From Solirubrobacter ginsenosidimutans (lineage in GTDB: Bacteria > Actinomycetota > Thermoleophilia > Solirubrobacterales > Solirubrobacteraceae), in contig NZ_JAPDOD010000003.1 in the NCBI RefSeq assembly GCF_027587205.1, positions 186,001 to 250,000 of the forward strand: DNA of 64,000 nucleotides. The letters run 5' to 3'. The notes beneath the pieces were generated by a model, which saw only the letters and a list, made by a program, of their open reading frames with translations, did not search any database and was not told the DNA's origin. Of the stretch, positions 50,357 through 59,632 are shown in pieces (positions within the stretch are counted from its first letter, which is position 1; the number at the start of each line of letters is the position of its first letter). The position numbers and the translations under genes were made by a program.

Positions 50357-52672
50357 TCAACGGGCGGCCGCGCGAGCGCGGCCGGTGAGCACGAGCGTCA
50401 CGATCGTGCCGGAGGCGGTGATCAGCGCGAGGACGATCAGCGGGAGCACCACCGACACGACATATCCGGCCGCGAAGGCGCCGATCACGATGCCCAGCAG
50501 CGCGATCACGGTGGCGACCGCGAGTGCCGCGGCCCAGAACCACGACCGCACCCAGATCAGGCTCACGGGGGTCACGAGCAGGGTCACCAGGAGGGCGAGA
50601 TCGGCGAATACGGGAGCGTCGCGCAGCGGCTCGCCATGCAGGACGGTGTCGATCGCCGCCGCTTGGACCTTCGGTCCCGGATGGGCGGAGGAGAACGGCG
50701 TGCGCAGCGTGTCCGTGGGCTCGGCCGCGGAGCCGACGACGACGACCTTGTCGCGCAGGGCACCCGGCGGCGTTCGCCCGTTGAGCAGGTCGGCGCTGGA
50801 GACCTCGCGGATCGTGTCCGGGCCGCCCGGATAGTCGATCCAGGCCGTGTTGTAGGTCTGGTTGCTCCAGGCCCGGCGCCGGGCGGTCTCCAAGGACGGC
50901 TTCGCGTCCCCGGCTCCGGCGAGATGCGCGGCGACGACCGCGAATGTGCACATGGAAGGGTCTCCGGCGCCGCGTCCCGGCACCGAGCCTTCGATCCGAC
51001 GTACGCGGCCGTCGGGGTCATCCGGCAGCCCTGCGTACCCGTAGGTCACGCCGTCCGCGGCGCAGTCATCGCTGAGCCGGGCGTCGCCCGCGAGGACGAG
51101 CGGCACGAGCTGCGTCCCCCCGGACTCGCCGGGGCTGACGCTGAAGTCCACTGCAGCCAGCGCGACCGGCGCACTCGCGTCCTTGACCGCGCTGACGAGC
51201 TCGGGCGTCCCCGCCCGTGCCGGCTGGCCTTCCAGCGGGCTGTCGAAGCTGACGTCGACCGCGATCACCCTCGGTGCGGCGGCGTCGACTGCACCGATCA
51301 CGCGTGCGAAGAGCCGCCGCGGCGTCGCCTCGGTGCGATCGTCGACGGCGACGAACACGACGTCGCTCGGCGTCCGCTCGGGCCGCAGCCGGAAGCGCAT
51401 GTCGATCGTCGCCAGCTCGAGCTTGCGCAGCCCGATCGGATTGGCGGCGTAGAGGATCAGCGCCGCGGTGACGGCGGCGAGCACGGCGACCGCGGCGGCG
51501 AGGATCCGGTTGCGCCGTTCGAGCCCGCGGAAGCGCCGCGCGTCGACGTGGCGCCCGCGCCACGCGGTGATCGGCCGCGCGAGGATGTCGTGGAAGACCT
51601 CGCGGCGCGGCTCGGCGTCGGTCGACACGACCGGCCGCAGGATCCGGTGGTCCTGCAGGTGCTCGAGCACGGGCTCGAGCGTCTCCGGCGGGACACCGGA
51701 GAAGCCGCTCACCTCGGCCGTGCCGAGCGCGAGCTTGCGCCCGCCCGCGGTGACGAAGAACCGCAGCGCGTCCGCGGCCGCATCCTGCTCGGGCGGGGTG
51801 AGGGCGTCGAGCACGTCATCGACGTGGGCGCTGACGATCGTGTCGGCGCCGCCGAGGCGCTCGAGCGTCTCCAGGCGCAGCACCGGCGAGCCGTTGGCCC
51901 GCTCCTCATCCCACAGGCGCTCGAGGACGAGCTGCAGGTAGGCCGTCTCCACGCGCGGCGTCCCGTCGGCGGCGAGCACGGGGTTGCGGTCGTCGTCGAC
52001 GCGATGGACGTCGCCGAGCACGGCGTCGAGCAGGCCCGGGCCGAGCTCGTAGCGCGGCCGGCCGTTCTCGAGGCGCGCGTTCAAGACCTCCAGCGGGAGC
52101 GTCGCCGCGTCGCGCGCGGCGCGTTCGTCGAGGAAGTCGAGGTGCAGGAAGTTGCCGTAGACGTTGGGCAGCCGCGCCTTGAAGCGGTCGCCGATGCGCG
52201 AGTAGGCATCCTCGCGGACCGCGATCAGGAAGTTCGCGCGCAGGTCGGGGCGGGCGATGCAGCGGGCGAGCGCGTCGTCGAAGCGCGTGGCTTCGTCGCT
52301 GCGGTCGTACAGGTGGTCCTCGAACTGGTCGAGGATCACCAGCGGCAGCGCGCCGTCGGTGACCTTGCGTTCGAGCGCTTCCTCCAGGCTCCCGTCGGCG
52401 CCGCCCAGGGCGCCGAGCAGGCCGGCGGTCGGATCGCCCGTCCAGGCGCTGTACACGATCGGGAGATATGGACGCGGCGAATGGCGCAGGCGCGCGGCCA
52501 CGCCCGCGCGCAGCAGCGAGCTCTTGCCGACGCCGCTCTCGGCGTACAGGAGCGTCAGCCGCGAGGCGGTGAGGTTGCCGATGATCCGCTTGCGCTCCTC
52601 GTCGCGCCCGAAGAAGAGCTCCTCGTCCGCCTCGACGAAGAAGTCGATGCCCTTGTACGGGCTGTCGGTCAC
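50357..52672 (-). CDS. nSTAND NTPase with CHASE2 sensor and membrane segments
   Basis: 771 aa. The N-terminal NTPase (about 1-390) starts YKGIDFFVEADEELFFGRDE, the novel STAND/conflict-type AAA entry, with Walker A ESGVGKSS (Lys50) and Walker B LPLVILDQFED. After one transmembrane helix (about 405-425) comes an extracytoplasmic CHASE2 domain (LELATIDMRFRLRPERTP, VIAVDVSFDSP). Three C-terminal transmembrane helices end the protein. CHASE2 senses external stimuli. It overlaps the upstream TIR-SIR2 gene by 4 nt, so the two are made together: a likely sensor/switch for that effector. Confidence 0.88.
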   Translation of the reverse strand: MTDSPYKGIDFFVEADEELFFGRDEERKRIIGNLTASRLTLLYAESGVGKSSLLRAGVAARLRHSPRPYLPIVYSAWTGDPTAGLLGALGGADGSLEEALERKVTDGALPLVILDQFEDHLYDRSDEATRFDDALARCIARPDLRANFLIAVREDAYSRIGDRFKARLPNVYGNFLHLDFLDERAARDAATLPLEVLNARLENGRPRYELGPGLLDAVLGDVHRVDDDRNPVLAADGTPRVETAYLQLVLERLWDEERANGSPVLRLETLERLGGADTIVSAHVDDVLDALTPPEQDAAADALRFFVTAGGRKLALGTAEVSGFSGVPPETLEPVLEHLQDHRILRPVVSTDAEPRREVFHDILARPITAWRGRHVDARRFRGLERRNRILAAAVAVLAAVTAALILYAANPIGLRKLELATIDMRFRLRPERTPSDVVFVAVDDRTEATPRRLFARVIGAVDAAAPRVIAVDVSFDSPLEGQPARAGTPELVSAVKDASAPVALAAVDFSVSPGESGGTQLVPLVLAGDARLSDDCAADGVTYGYAGLPDDPDGRVRRIEGSVPGRGAGDPSMCTFAVVAAHLAGAGDAKPSLETARRRAWSNQTYNTAWIDYPGGPDTIREVSSADLLNGRTPPGALRDKVVVVGSAAEPTDTLRTPFSSAHPGPKVQAAAIDTVLHGEPLRDAPVFADLALLVTLLVTPVSLIWVRSWFWAAALAVATVIALLGIVIGAFAAGYVVSVVLPLIVLALITASGTIVTLVLTGRARAAAR

Positions 52673-54108
52673 GGGACGGCTTGCGAGACCGCGAGCTGGA
52701 GTGCCTGCGCATAGGCCGGCAGCGGCTTCGCGACGACGGCGATACCGAGCTGACCCCAGAGCTCCGGCTCACCGGCCGACAGGTCGGGATCGACGGCCCA
52801 GGACTTCATCTGCAGCCGCTGCTCGCCCCACAGCCGCTGCAGCAGAACGCGCATCGCCCAGTCACCGACGGGATAGCCGAGAAAGAGGAAGTGGCTCTCG
52901 CGCATCTTGCGCAGGATCTGCAAGGGCACGAGGCTCTCCATCGGGCCACGCGACAGGTACCCGATGTGGTCGTCCTCGGTGATCACGTAGTTGTCGCGAT
53001 CCTCGGGCGGACACGGATCGGTCGCGCCGCCGTGGAGCTTGACGATCACCGTGTGCTCGAGGCGGCCGTGCTCGTCGACGGGCAGGTTCACGTACTCGTT
53101 GGGCACGTCGATCCGCCGCCGCTCCGGTTCGCCCTCGCTCCACCAGGGCACGTGGACGAAGCGGCCGCCGTGCTGACCGTCGAACACCGCCAGGTCATAC
53201 GGCTCACGGACCGCGTCGAAGGCGCGCTCCAGGGCGCGGTCGTAGTTGGCGTTGAGGATCATCAGGCCGCCGCCGCCGCGCTCGCCCAGCACGTGGGCGA
53301 GGTGCGCGAGCGCCTGGTGCACGGAGGTCGGCCGCGCGTCCGCGTCGATCATCCGGGTGACCTGCTGCACGAGCTCCAAGCGCCCGTCGGTGAGCGCGAA
53401 CTGCTGTGAGACCCAGGCGAGGCCGCGGTCGCCCACGTCGACGCCGAGCTCCTCGGCGATCCGGCGCGCCAGCTCGTCGTCGTCGACCGGCGCGCCGCCG
53501 TTGCCGTCGGCGTGGTTGGAACGGCTGCCGAGCACGATGACGAGCGAGCCGCTGGCCAGGTATTGGGCCGCGCGCCGGACGCTGGGATCGGCGCTGGCGC
53601 CGTTGGTGGCGGGCGGCGCGGCCGGGGAGGGAGGCGTGGGCGGCGGTTGCGCGGTCGCCAGGTTCGCGACGAGCGCCTCGACGTCCTGATGCCAGGACTC
53701 CGAGCGCAACGACTCCGCCTGCAGCGCGGTGATCGGCTGCAGCGGCCGCGCGAGCGTCTGGCGCGAGGGCATCGTCGCGCCGTCGACCAGCACGGGGATC
53801 ACGATCGGCGCGTAGCGCAGCGCCTGCTCGACCTCGAGCCGGACGACGTCCTGGTCCGCGGAGCCGCGCTGACGGTCCCGGTCGCGTTCCGTGGCCGCGT
53901 CCGCCCACCGCGGGCCGATGACGGTGAGCACGACATCGGCCGCGCGCACGCGCTGCACGAGCTCGTCGCGCCATTGCATGCCCGCCGTGAGGTCGCGCGT
54001 GTCGAAGAACACCGACTCGGCGCCGAGCTTCTCCGACAACCCGTCGGCGAGCCGTCCGGCGGCGGACGCGCTGTCGGAGCGGCGGTAGCTGATGAACACC
54101 TGCACCAC
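52669..54108 (-). CDS. TIR-SIR2 fusion protein, candidate NADase effector
   Basis: 479 aa. Residues 1-145 are a TIR domain (VQVFISYRRSDSASA, FFDTRDLTAGMQWRDELV with Glu49 a possible catalytic residue, VVLTVIGPRWAD). A Pro-rich linker follows (155-170). Residues about 180-430 are SIR2-like: LVIVLGSRSN loop, Asn288 in NANYDRALERAF and His359 in VKLHGGATD, the NAD-site residues of the family. Both domain families break down NAD+ in bacterial immunity (Thoeris, DSR). Fusing both in one chain is unusual. It is the first gene of an operon with the nSTAND-CHASE2 gene. ATG 54108 begins it; the divergent PD40 gene starts 177 bp away. Confidence 0.88.
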   Translation of the reverse strand: MVQVFISYRRSDSASAAGRLADGLSEKLGAESVFFDTRDLTAGMQWRDELVQRVRAADVVLTVIGPRWADAATERDRDRQRGSADQDVVRLEVEQALRYAPIVIPVLVDGATMPSRQTLARPLQPITALQAESLRSESWHQDVEALVANLATAQPPPTPPSPAAPPATNGASADPSVRRAAQYLASGSLVIVLGSRSNHADGNGGAPVDDDELARRIAEELGVDVGDRGLAWVSQQFALTDGRLELVQQVTRMIDADARPTSVHQALAHLAHVLGERGGGGLMILNANYDRALERAFDAVREPYDLAVFDGQHGGRFVHVPWWSEGEPERRRIDVPNEYVNLPVDEHGRLEHTVIVKLHGGATDPCPPEDRDNYVITEDDHIGYLSRGPMESLVPLQILRKMRESHFLFLGYPVGDWAMRVLLQRLWGEQRLQMKSWAVDPDLSAGEPELWGQLGIAVVAKPLPAYAQALQLAVSQAVP

Positions 54109-54284
54109 TGCGGACTCTTCAGCGGATCGCCGCTACCGGCAACGCGTTCGAGGACCACAGCCGGAAAGGTTCACCAGTGGAGTCCGAGTGCAGACACTCC
54201 GAACTTTGGACCATTGGCGGGATGCACCACGTCGAGCGGAGCGCGGGTTGCGGCGCGGGGCAACGGTGGGCGAGGGTAGGTCGC

Positions 54285-55763
54285 ATGCGGACGGCACTGG
54301 CGGTGCTCGCGCTCACCCTCGCGGTGGCCGCGCCCGCCCACGGGCAATCGCCAGGGGTCAACGGCAACCTCGTCTACGAGCACGCCGGTGGGTTGTGGAC
54401 GGTCGGCACCGACGCCTTGGTCAACGTCCCGCAGCCGACCCGGCTCGCGGCGTCCGGACGCGACCCGGCGTGGTCGGCGCGGGCCAGCCGGATCGCCTAC
54501 TCCTCAGGCAACGGGCACTCGCGCGACATCTGGTCGATCGGCGCGCCGGTCGCCGGCACCCCGCGACGGCTGACACGCGCGCCAGGCGCCGACTCCTCGC
54601 CGACGTGGTCGCCGGGCGGGGGCTGGATCGCGTTCACGAGCCGCCGCTACGGGAGCTCGGACGTGTGGGTGATGCACGCCGACGGAACCGTCGCGCGCGT
54701 CATCGCCGGCGAGCCGGACGTGGTCGAGCGCCAGCCGGCGTGGTCGCCCGACGGCAAGTGGATCGCGTTCGCGAGCAACAAGGAGGGCAGCTACGCGATC
54801 TGGATCATGGCCCCGAACGGGACCGACCCCAGGCTGCTGGCGGCAGTCGGCAGCTACGCCGCGGATCCGACCTGGAGCCCGGACGGCAAGCGGATCGCGT
54901 TCGCCGCGGGCACCGCGAGCTCGACCCACATCGTCAGCGTCGACCTCGCGACCGGCGCCGACGTCCGGACCATCACGCCACCCGGCGCGGGCGATCGCGG
55001 CCCGGCCTGGTCGCCGGACGGACTGCAGATCCTCTACACGCACCGCAACCGGGCGCTATGGGTGGCCGACGCCGAGGGCACGGCCGGTGCCCGCGCGGCG
55101 CTCACCGCCGAGGCGGGTGTGCCGACCCGCGTGAAGGCGGGACGCAACGCCGACTGGGGACTCCTCCCACGTCCCAGCGCACCGCAGCCGGGAGACTCGG
55201 TGACCGCCGCGCCGACCGGCGACATCAAGGTCAAGGTCCCGGGCTCCGACGAGCTCATCGCGCTCGACCGCAAGGCCCAGCTGCCCGTCGACACCCGCAT
55301 CGAGACCGGGGACGCGGAGGTGGATCTCATCGCGGCGGCGCCCGCGGGGCCGAACACCTCCGCCCGCCTCAAGGGCCGGTTCACGTTCACCCAGCACCCC
55401 GGCGACCTCACGAACGAGCTCCAGCTGGCCGCGACGGGCTGCCCGACCGACGGCCGGGCCGCGGCCTCGCGGGCGATCTACGACAACGCGTCCATCTCGA
55501 CCAAGGCCCCAGGGCGCTGGAAGCAGTCGGGCTCGCACACCAACGGCACCTCACGGCGCACCGCCTGGTACATGAAGGTCACCTGCGACAAGGAGATCAC
55601 CGTCGTCGTCGAGGGCGACGTGGACGTGCGCGACGACGACTTCCCGTTCACGATCCTGGTCTCCGCCGGGCAGTGCTACGTCCACCCGAGCCCCGACGGT
55701 CGCCCGCTTGCAGGCACGTGCGGGGCCAACCGCGACGCCCTGCCACAAGCGCCGACGGGCTGA
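54285..55763 (+). CDS. Secreted PD40 beta-propeller protein
   Basis: 492 aa from ATG 54285 with a signal peptide (TALAVLALTLAVAAPAHG). At least five PD40/TolB-like repeats are visible: PAWSARASRIAYSS, PTWSPGGGWIAFTS, PAWSPDGKWIAFAS, PTWSPDGKRIAFAA and PAWSPDGLQILYTH. The C-terminal 180 residues are a beta domain (SARLKGRFTFTQ, three Cys) that I cannot name. TolB-like propellers bind partners at the cell surface or act as protease folds; no catalytic residues are seen. Confidence 0.83.
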   Translation: MRTALAVLALTLAVAAPAHGQSPGVNGNLVYEHAGGLWTVGTDALVNVPQPTRLAASGRDPAWSARASRIAYSSGNGHSRDIWSIGAPVAGTPRRLTRAPGADSSPTWSPGGGWIAFTSRRYGSSDVWVMHADGTVARVIAGEPDVVERQPAWSPDGKWIAFASNKEGSYAIWIMAPNGTDPRLLAAVGSYAADPTWSPDGKRIAFAAGTASSTHIVSVDLATGADVRTITPPGAGDRGPAWSPDGLQILYTHRNRALWVADAEGTAGARAALTAEAGVPTRVKAGRNADWGLLPRPSAPQPGDSVTAAPTGDIKVKVPGSDELIALDRKAQLPVDTRIETGDAEVDLIAAAPAGPNTSARLKGRFTFTQHPGDLTNELQLAATGCPTDGRAAASRAIYDNASISTKAPGRWKQSGSHTNGTSRRTAWYMKVTCDKEITVVVEGDVDVRDDDFPFTILVSAGQCYVHPSPDGRPLAGTCGANRDALPQAPTG

Positions 55764-55916
55764 AGTTGCCGCACGGCGGGAATTGTCCGTACGCTGACAA
55801 CCCTGCGGTGCGCGTGTCGGTTTGTGGATCCGTGCCGCAGCAACAAATCCTGATCGCTCAGGCCATCATGAGGCAGCGACCCCCGGGGGCAGGTCCTAGG
55901 GTCCGCCGGGAGGGCA

Positions 55917-57893
55917 ATGGCCGCCGTCGAGGAGCATCTTCCACAGAACAGGCCTCGTCGGCTCGCGTTCGTCGCGCTCGCCGGCTTGACGCTGGTGGCG
56001 CTGGTCAGCGCGTACCTGTACCGGAATCGCGGCGGACCCCTGTTGCTGGGAGCATGCGCCGGTGTCGGGATCGCGCTCAGCGTCGCGGCCGGCCTCGCCT
56101 GGTTGAAGCCGGTCACCGACCTGGCGGTCGCGGTGCGGCCGCTAGGCGTGCCGCTCCTGCTCGTCCTGGCCGCCGGCACGATCGAATCGCCGCTGCCACT
56201 TCAGCTGCTGGCCGGTGCGGTGGCGTTCCTGATCGCCTGGAACCTCCTCGTCAAGCCCGAGATCCCGGAGGCCGAGGCCGTGGGGAGCGAGGTTCTACAA
56301 CGGCTCGGCGGCTGGCCCGGCGCGCGGCAACTGGCGCGCGGTGCGGCGAAAGTGCTGTTCACGGTGGCGATCGTGTGGACCGTGCGCGAGTCGGGGAGCG
56401 AAGCGCTCGAGGAGCGTGGCGGCTTCGCCTCGCTGTGGTTCGCCGGCGCTCTGACGCTGCTCTTGGTTGCGCTCGCCCTGCGGATCGCCGGATACGCCAC
56501 GAGCCGGCTTCGCTTCGCGGTCTCGCTGCTCGCGTTCGCCGCCGGCTACCGAGTGGTCATGCAGATCGGCATCGTGCCGGGCTACACGCTCCTGCAGAAG
56601 CACACGCCGTGGCTCTCGGCCGGGTTGCTTCTCCTGCTGGCCGCGGCGGGCGTGGTTCTCGCCGGCATCTGGGAGCTCGTCGCCCCGAGACTCAAGCCGG
56701 GCCGGGGTCTACGCGGGGACGCCTGGAAGGCCGGCCAGGCGGAGTTCGACTCGCCGGCGCGCACGGCACGGCTGCGAAGCCTTGGACTCGCGAGTTGCGT
56801 GCTCGCCGCGCTGGCGCTGTTCGTCGCGATGGTGTTGTCGGCGAATGCGGGACGCGCCTCCGGGGTGCTCGACAGCCGGCTGGGCGCAGGCCCGCCGGGT
56901 CGGGCGACGCTGACCCCCGCCGAGATGACCGACGACCAGTTGGCTCGGACCTACGCGCCAGTGCTGGTGTTCTCGGCGCGGGAGCGCTGGGCGCCCGAGC
57001 CGGTGACCGGCTTCCTGAAGGACGTGCGCGTCAACAACTGGAACGGCGAGCCCGTCGAGGGCGCCCACGTGCGCTCGCTGACGAGCTGCCCGGGGATCGT
57101 TCCCGCCCCGTGCTACTCGCTGACGATCGACTGCTCCGCCGGAGGCGACTCCTGCGCCGGAGGACACACGCACCCCTCCGGCGAGCAGGGGCGCGACGGC
57201 ACCGTCTACGTTCGCGTCTTCCGCCGCGAGAAGCCACCGGAGGACGACTCGCCGAACCCGTTCGGACCGTTCGGGCCGTGGGGCGAGCCAACCACGATCC
57301 TGCTGCAATATTGGCTGTTCTACCGCTACGACGAGTGGGTCTCGCCGGTGGTCGCCGGGCAACTGGAGCAGCACCATGAGGCCGACTGGGAGGCGGTGAC
57401 GATCGGATTTGCGGACGATCGGCCGCTGTTCATGGGGCTCTCCGAGCACTGCGGCGGCCAGTGGTACCCCTGGAAGGACGTGAAGACGACCGGGGCGCAG
57501 CCGCGGGTGCGGCCGCTGGTCGCCGTCGCGACCGGATCGCACGCGAACTACCTGTATCCGAATCCCGCCCAGGCGCCCGACTGGACGGGATGCGCGAGCA
57601 TGCCGGCGCGCACTACGACGCTGCTCAGCTACGCCTCCAATATCCGCGACCGCACGGGCGCCGACTGGTCATGGGAGCCGCGCCGTTTCGTGCCGGTCAA
57701 CGGGCGCACATACCCGATGAACATCGTCGCACGCTGGGCGCCGTACAGCCGGACCGAGCTGGTCACGCCCTACCGCCGCCAGCGGCTCGGACAGGACGCC
57801 TTCGGGCCGGCGACGCCGTCGCTGCAGCTGCTCTGGAGCCAGCCGATGCGCACCATCTTCCACAGTCGCACCTGGCATCCCGGCGCGTCGTGA
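55917..57893 (+). CDS. Polytopic membrane protein with Vps62-like C-terminal domain
   Basis: 658 aa. The N-terminal half holds about nine hydrophobic helices. The C-terminal half, after residue 335, resembles Vps62-related/DUF946-type domains: LARTYAPVLVFSARERW, QYWLFYRYDEW, HHEADWEAVTIGF and VATGSHANYLYPNP. Four Cys in NCS...DSCAGGHTH may bond outside. Its role is unknown; such domains occur with toxin-like or surface proteins. No partner gene is evident. Confidence 0.75.
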   Translation: MAAVEEHLPQNRPRRLAFVALAGLTLVALVSAYLYRNRGGPLLLGACAGVGIALSVAAGLAWLKPVTDLAVAVRPLGVPLLLVLAAGTIESPLPLQLLAGAVAFLIAWNLLVKPEIPEAEAVGSEVLQRLGGWPGARQLARGAAKVLFTVAIVWTVRESGSEALEERGGFASLWFAGALTLLLVALALRIAGYATSRLRFAVSLLAFAAGYRVVMQIGIVPGYTLLQKHTPWLSAGLLLLLAAAGVVLAGIWELVAPRLKPGRGLRGDAWKAGQAEFDSPARTARLRSLGLASCVLAALALFVAMVLSANAGRASGVLDSRLGAGPPGRATLTPAEMTDDQLARTYAPVLVFSARERWAPEPVTGFLKDVRVNNWNGEPVEGAHVRSLTSCPGIVPAPCYSLTIDCSAGGDSCAGGHTHPSGEQGRDGTVYVRVFRREKPPEDDSPNPFGPFGPWGEPTTILLQYWLFYRYDEWVSPVVAGQLEQHHEADWEAVTIGFADDRPLFMGLSEHCGGQWYPWKDVKTTGAQPRVRPLVAVATGSHANYLYPNPAQAPDWTGCASMPARTTTLLSYASNIRDRTGADWSWEPRRFVPVNGRTYPMNIVARWAPYSRTELVTPYRRQRLGQDAFGPATPSLQLLWSQPMRTIFHSRTWHPGAS

Positions 57894-57902
57894 CCGCGCG
57901 CG

Positions 57903-58313
57903 TCACCTGAACGCGTTCGCGCCGCCGAACTGCTGTGTGTCATCGATGTCGACGATCTCCCGGCCCAGCGGGAGCAGCGAGACCGGGATGAGCTTGAAGT
58001 TGGCGAGGCCGAGCGGGATGCCGATGATCGTCAGACACAGCGCGACGCCCGTCACGAGGTGGGCGATCGCCAGCCACCAGCCGCAGAGCACGAACCACAG
58101 GACGTTGCCGATGCCGGAGGCGATCCCGGCGTCCGCGCGTCTGACGACGGTCTTGCCGAAGGGCCAGAGGGCGAAGACGGCGATCCGCAGCGACGCGATG
58201 CCGAACGGGATCGTGATGATCAAGACGAAGCAGATCAGCGCCGCGAACGCGTAGGCCAAGGCCATCCACAGGCCGGCGAAGATGAGCCAGATGATGTTGA
58301 GCAGAAGGCGAAT
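57903..58313 (-). CDS. yccF: YccF domain membrane protein (DUF307)
   Basis: From the codon at 58313 the product is about 136 aa: I/M-RLLLNIIWLIFAGLWMALAY followed by four hydrophobic segments with IIGIPLGLANFKL and LWPFGKTVV, the YccF pattern. Family members usually begin MRLLLNIIWLIF. Here that Met is Ile (ATT 58311-58313), 12 nt after the in-frame TAA of the upstream transporter gene. The first canonical start is ATG 58265, which removes 16 conserved residues. ATT is a known rare start codon. The function of YccF is unclear. Confidence 0.8.
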   Translation of the reverse strand: MRLLLNIIWLIFAGLWMALAYAFAALICFVLIITIPFGIASLRIAVFALWPFGKTVVRRADAGIASGIGNVLWFVLCGWWLAIAHLVTGVALCLTIIGIPLGLANFKLIPVSLLPLGREIVDIDDTQQFGGANAFR

Positions 58314-58325
58314 GCCGGGTCGATC

Positions 58326-59240
58326 TTAGGCGGCTTCGTCGCGCAGGTTGCGCACGGGCGTGAGGTAGAGACGCCGCACGAAGGGCGTGTCGCGCTTGAC
58401 GGCATCGCGAACCCGTTCCAGCGTGGCCGGGACGTCTGAGCAGTCGACGACGACGTCGGCGGCGACCATCGCCTCGGTCGGCCCGAGATAGACCGACTCC
58501 ATCCGCACGACCTCAGCGATCCCCGCCTCTTGCAGCAGGCGTTCACGCAGGCGGTCGGCGAGTTGCGGCGCGATGGCCTGGTTGGAGAGCAGTCCGCGGT
58601 TGCGGCTCGCCATCCGCCACGCGACGAACGCGAGCAGGAGCCCGATGATCAGCGAGGCGACGGCGTCGGGCCACTCCCAGCCGAGCACGCGGTGCAGGAC
58701 CAGGGCCACCAAGGCGAGGGCGGCGCCGAGGACGTCGATCGTGTCCTCGAAGTAGATCGTCGTCACCGTCGGGTCCGGGCTCTCTCGCAGGAGGACCCGC
58801 ACCGTGGTCTCAGCGCGGGTGGCCTGGCGGCGAAGCGTGCGCACGGCCACGAGCCGGCTCGACCCGTCGAGCACCAGCGCGATCACGAGCACGCTGACGC
58901 CGACCCAGAACGCCTCGAGCTCCGGCGGGTCGATCAGCGCGCGGACGCCCTGATAGACCGACACGGCGCCGCCGACGACGAACATGCCGGCGGCCGCCAG
59001 CAGCGCCCAGTAGTAGCGCTCCGGCCCGTAGCCGAGCGGGTGCGTGGCGTCCGCCGGTCGCGCGCTGCGGCGCACCGCGATCCACAGCAGCACCTCATTG
59101 CCGGCGTCGGCGACGGTGTGGAGCGTCTCCGCGAACAGCGCCGCCGAGCCGGTGAGCGCGGCGGCGACGCCTTTGGCCACCGCGATGGTCAGGTTGGCCG
59201 CGAGTGCGGCGAGGACGCTCCAGAGGCTCTCGTCCGACAC
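58326..59240 (-). CDS. Cation diffusion facilitator family transporter
   Basis: 304 aa from GTG 59240. Six transmembrane helices; metal-binding residues of the CDF family are present in AETLHTVADAGNEVLLW (His, Asp) and IYFEDTIDVLGAALAL (Asp, Asp), with a C-terminal cytoplasmic domain (AMVAADVVVDCSDV). It exports divalent metals such as zinc, driven by protons. Its stop (58326) is 12 nt before the probable YccF start, so the two may be co-transcribed. The sequence before GTG 59240 is not conserved. Confidence 0.88.
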   Translation of the reverse strand: MSDESLWSVLAALAANLTIAVAKGVAAALTGSAALFAETLHTVADAGNEVLLWIAVRRSARPADATHPLGYGPERYYWALLAAAGMFVVGGAVSVYQGVRALIDPPELEAFWVGVSVLVIALVLDGSSRLVAVRTLRRQATRAETTVRVLLRESPDPTVTTIYFEDTIDVLGAALALVALVLHRVLGWEWPDAVASLIIGLLLAFVAWRMASRNRGLLSNQAIAPQLADRLRERLLQEAGIAEVVRMESVYLGPTEAMVAADVVVDCSDVPATLERVRDAVKRDTPFVRRLYLTPVRNLRDEAA

Positions 59241-59306
59241 GCGCGTCGCATCATGACGCTCGCGGCCGGTGTTGCATGCTGCGGCCACCGGTAGTTGAGT
59301 TGCGCT

Positions 59307-59450
59307 GTGAGGGTCATGATCAGCTATCGCCGGGCCGATTCGAAGGCGGCGTCGAACCGGCTCGCGGAGACCCTGCGCGCGGATCACGAGGTGTTCGACA
59401 GATGTGCGGGTAGTTCAGCTTCGCTGGTTCCCGTCATGACATTCCGTTAA
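59307..59450 (+). pseudogene. Truncated TIR-domain gene
   Basis: From GTG 59307 the frame reads VRVMISYRRADSKAASNRLA, then ETLRADHEVFD: the first strand, helix and second strand of a TIR domain. After EVFD it diverges (RCAGSSASLVPV) and stops at 59450 after 47 residues. A full TIR needs about 130. A deletion is the simplest explanation. It sits directly before the kinase/dynamin genes and may be the remnant of their former partner. Confidence 0.7.
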
Positions 59451-59632
59451 TCGGTCCAAAGGCGCTGTATCGAGACGGCCGTGATCCGGGTCCGCGCGCC
59501 CGGAGAAGCATGGCGCGAACGAAGGTGTCTGAACCAAATAAGGAGTCTTGCGCTCGCTGGTCCGACTCGGAGATGATCGGCGGCGATGGACGAGAGATTC
59601 AACCCCGCCGAGAACGGCGAGGGGGTGGCGAT

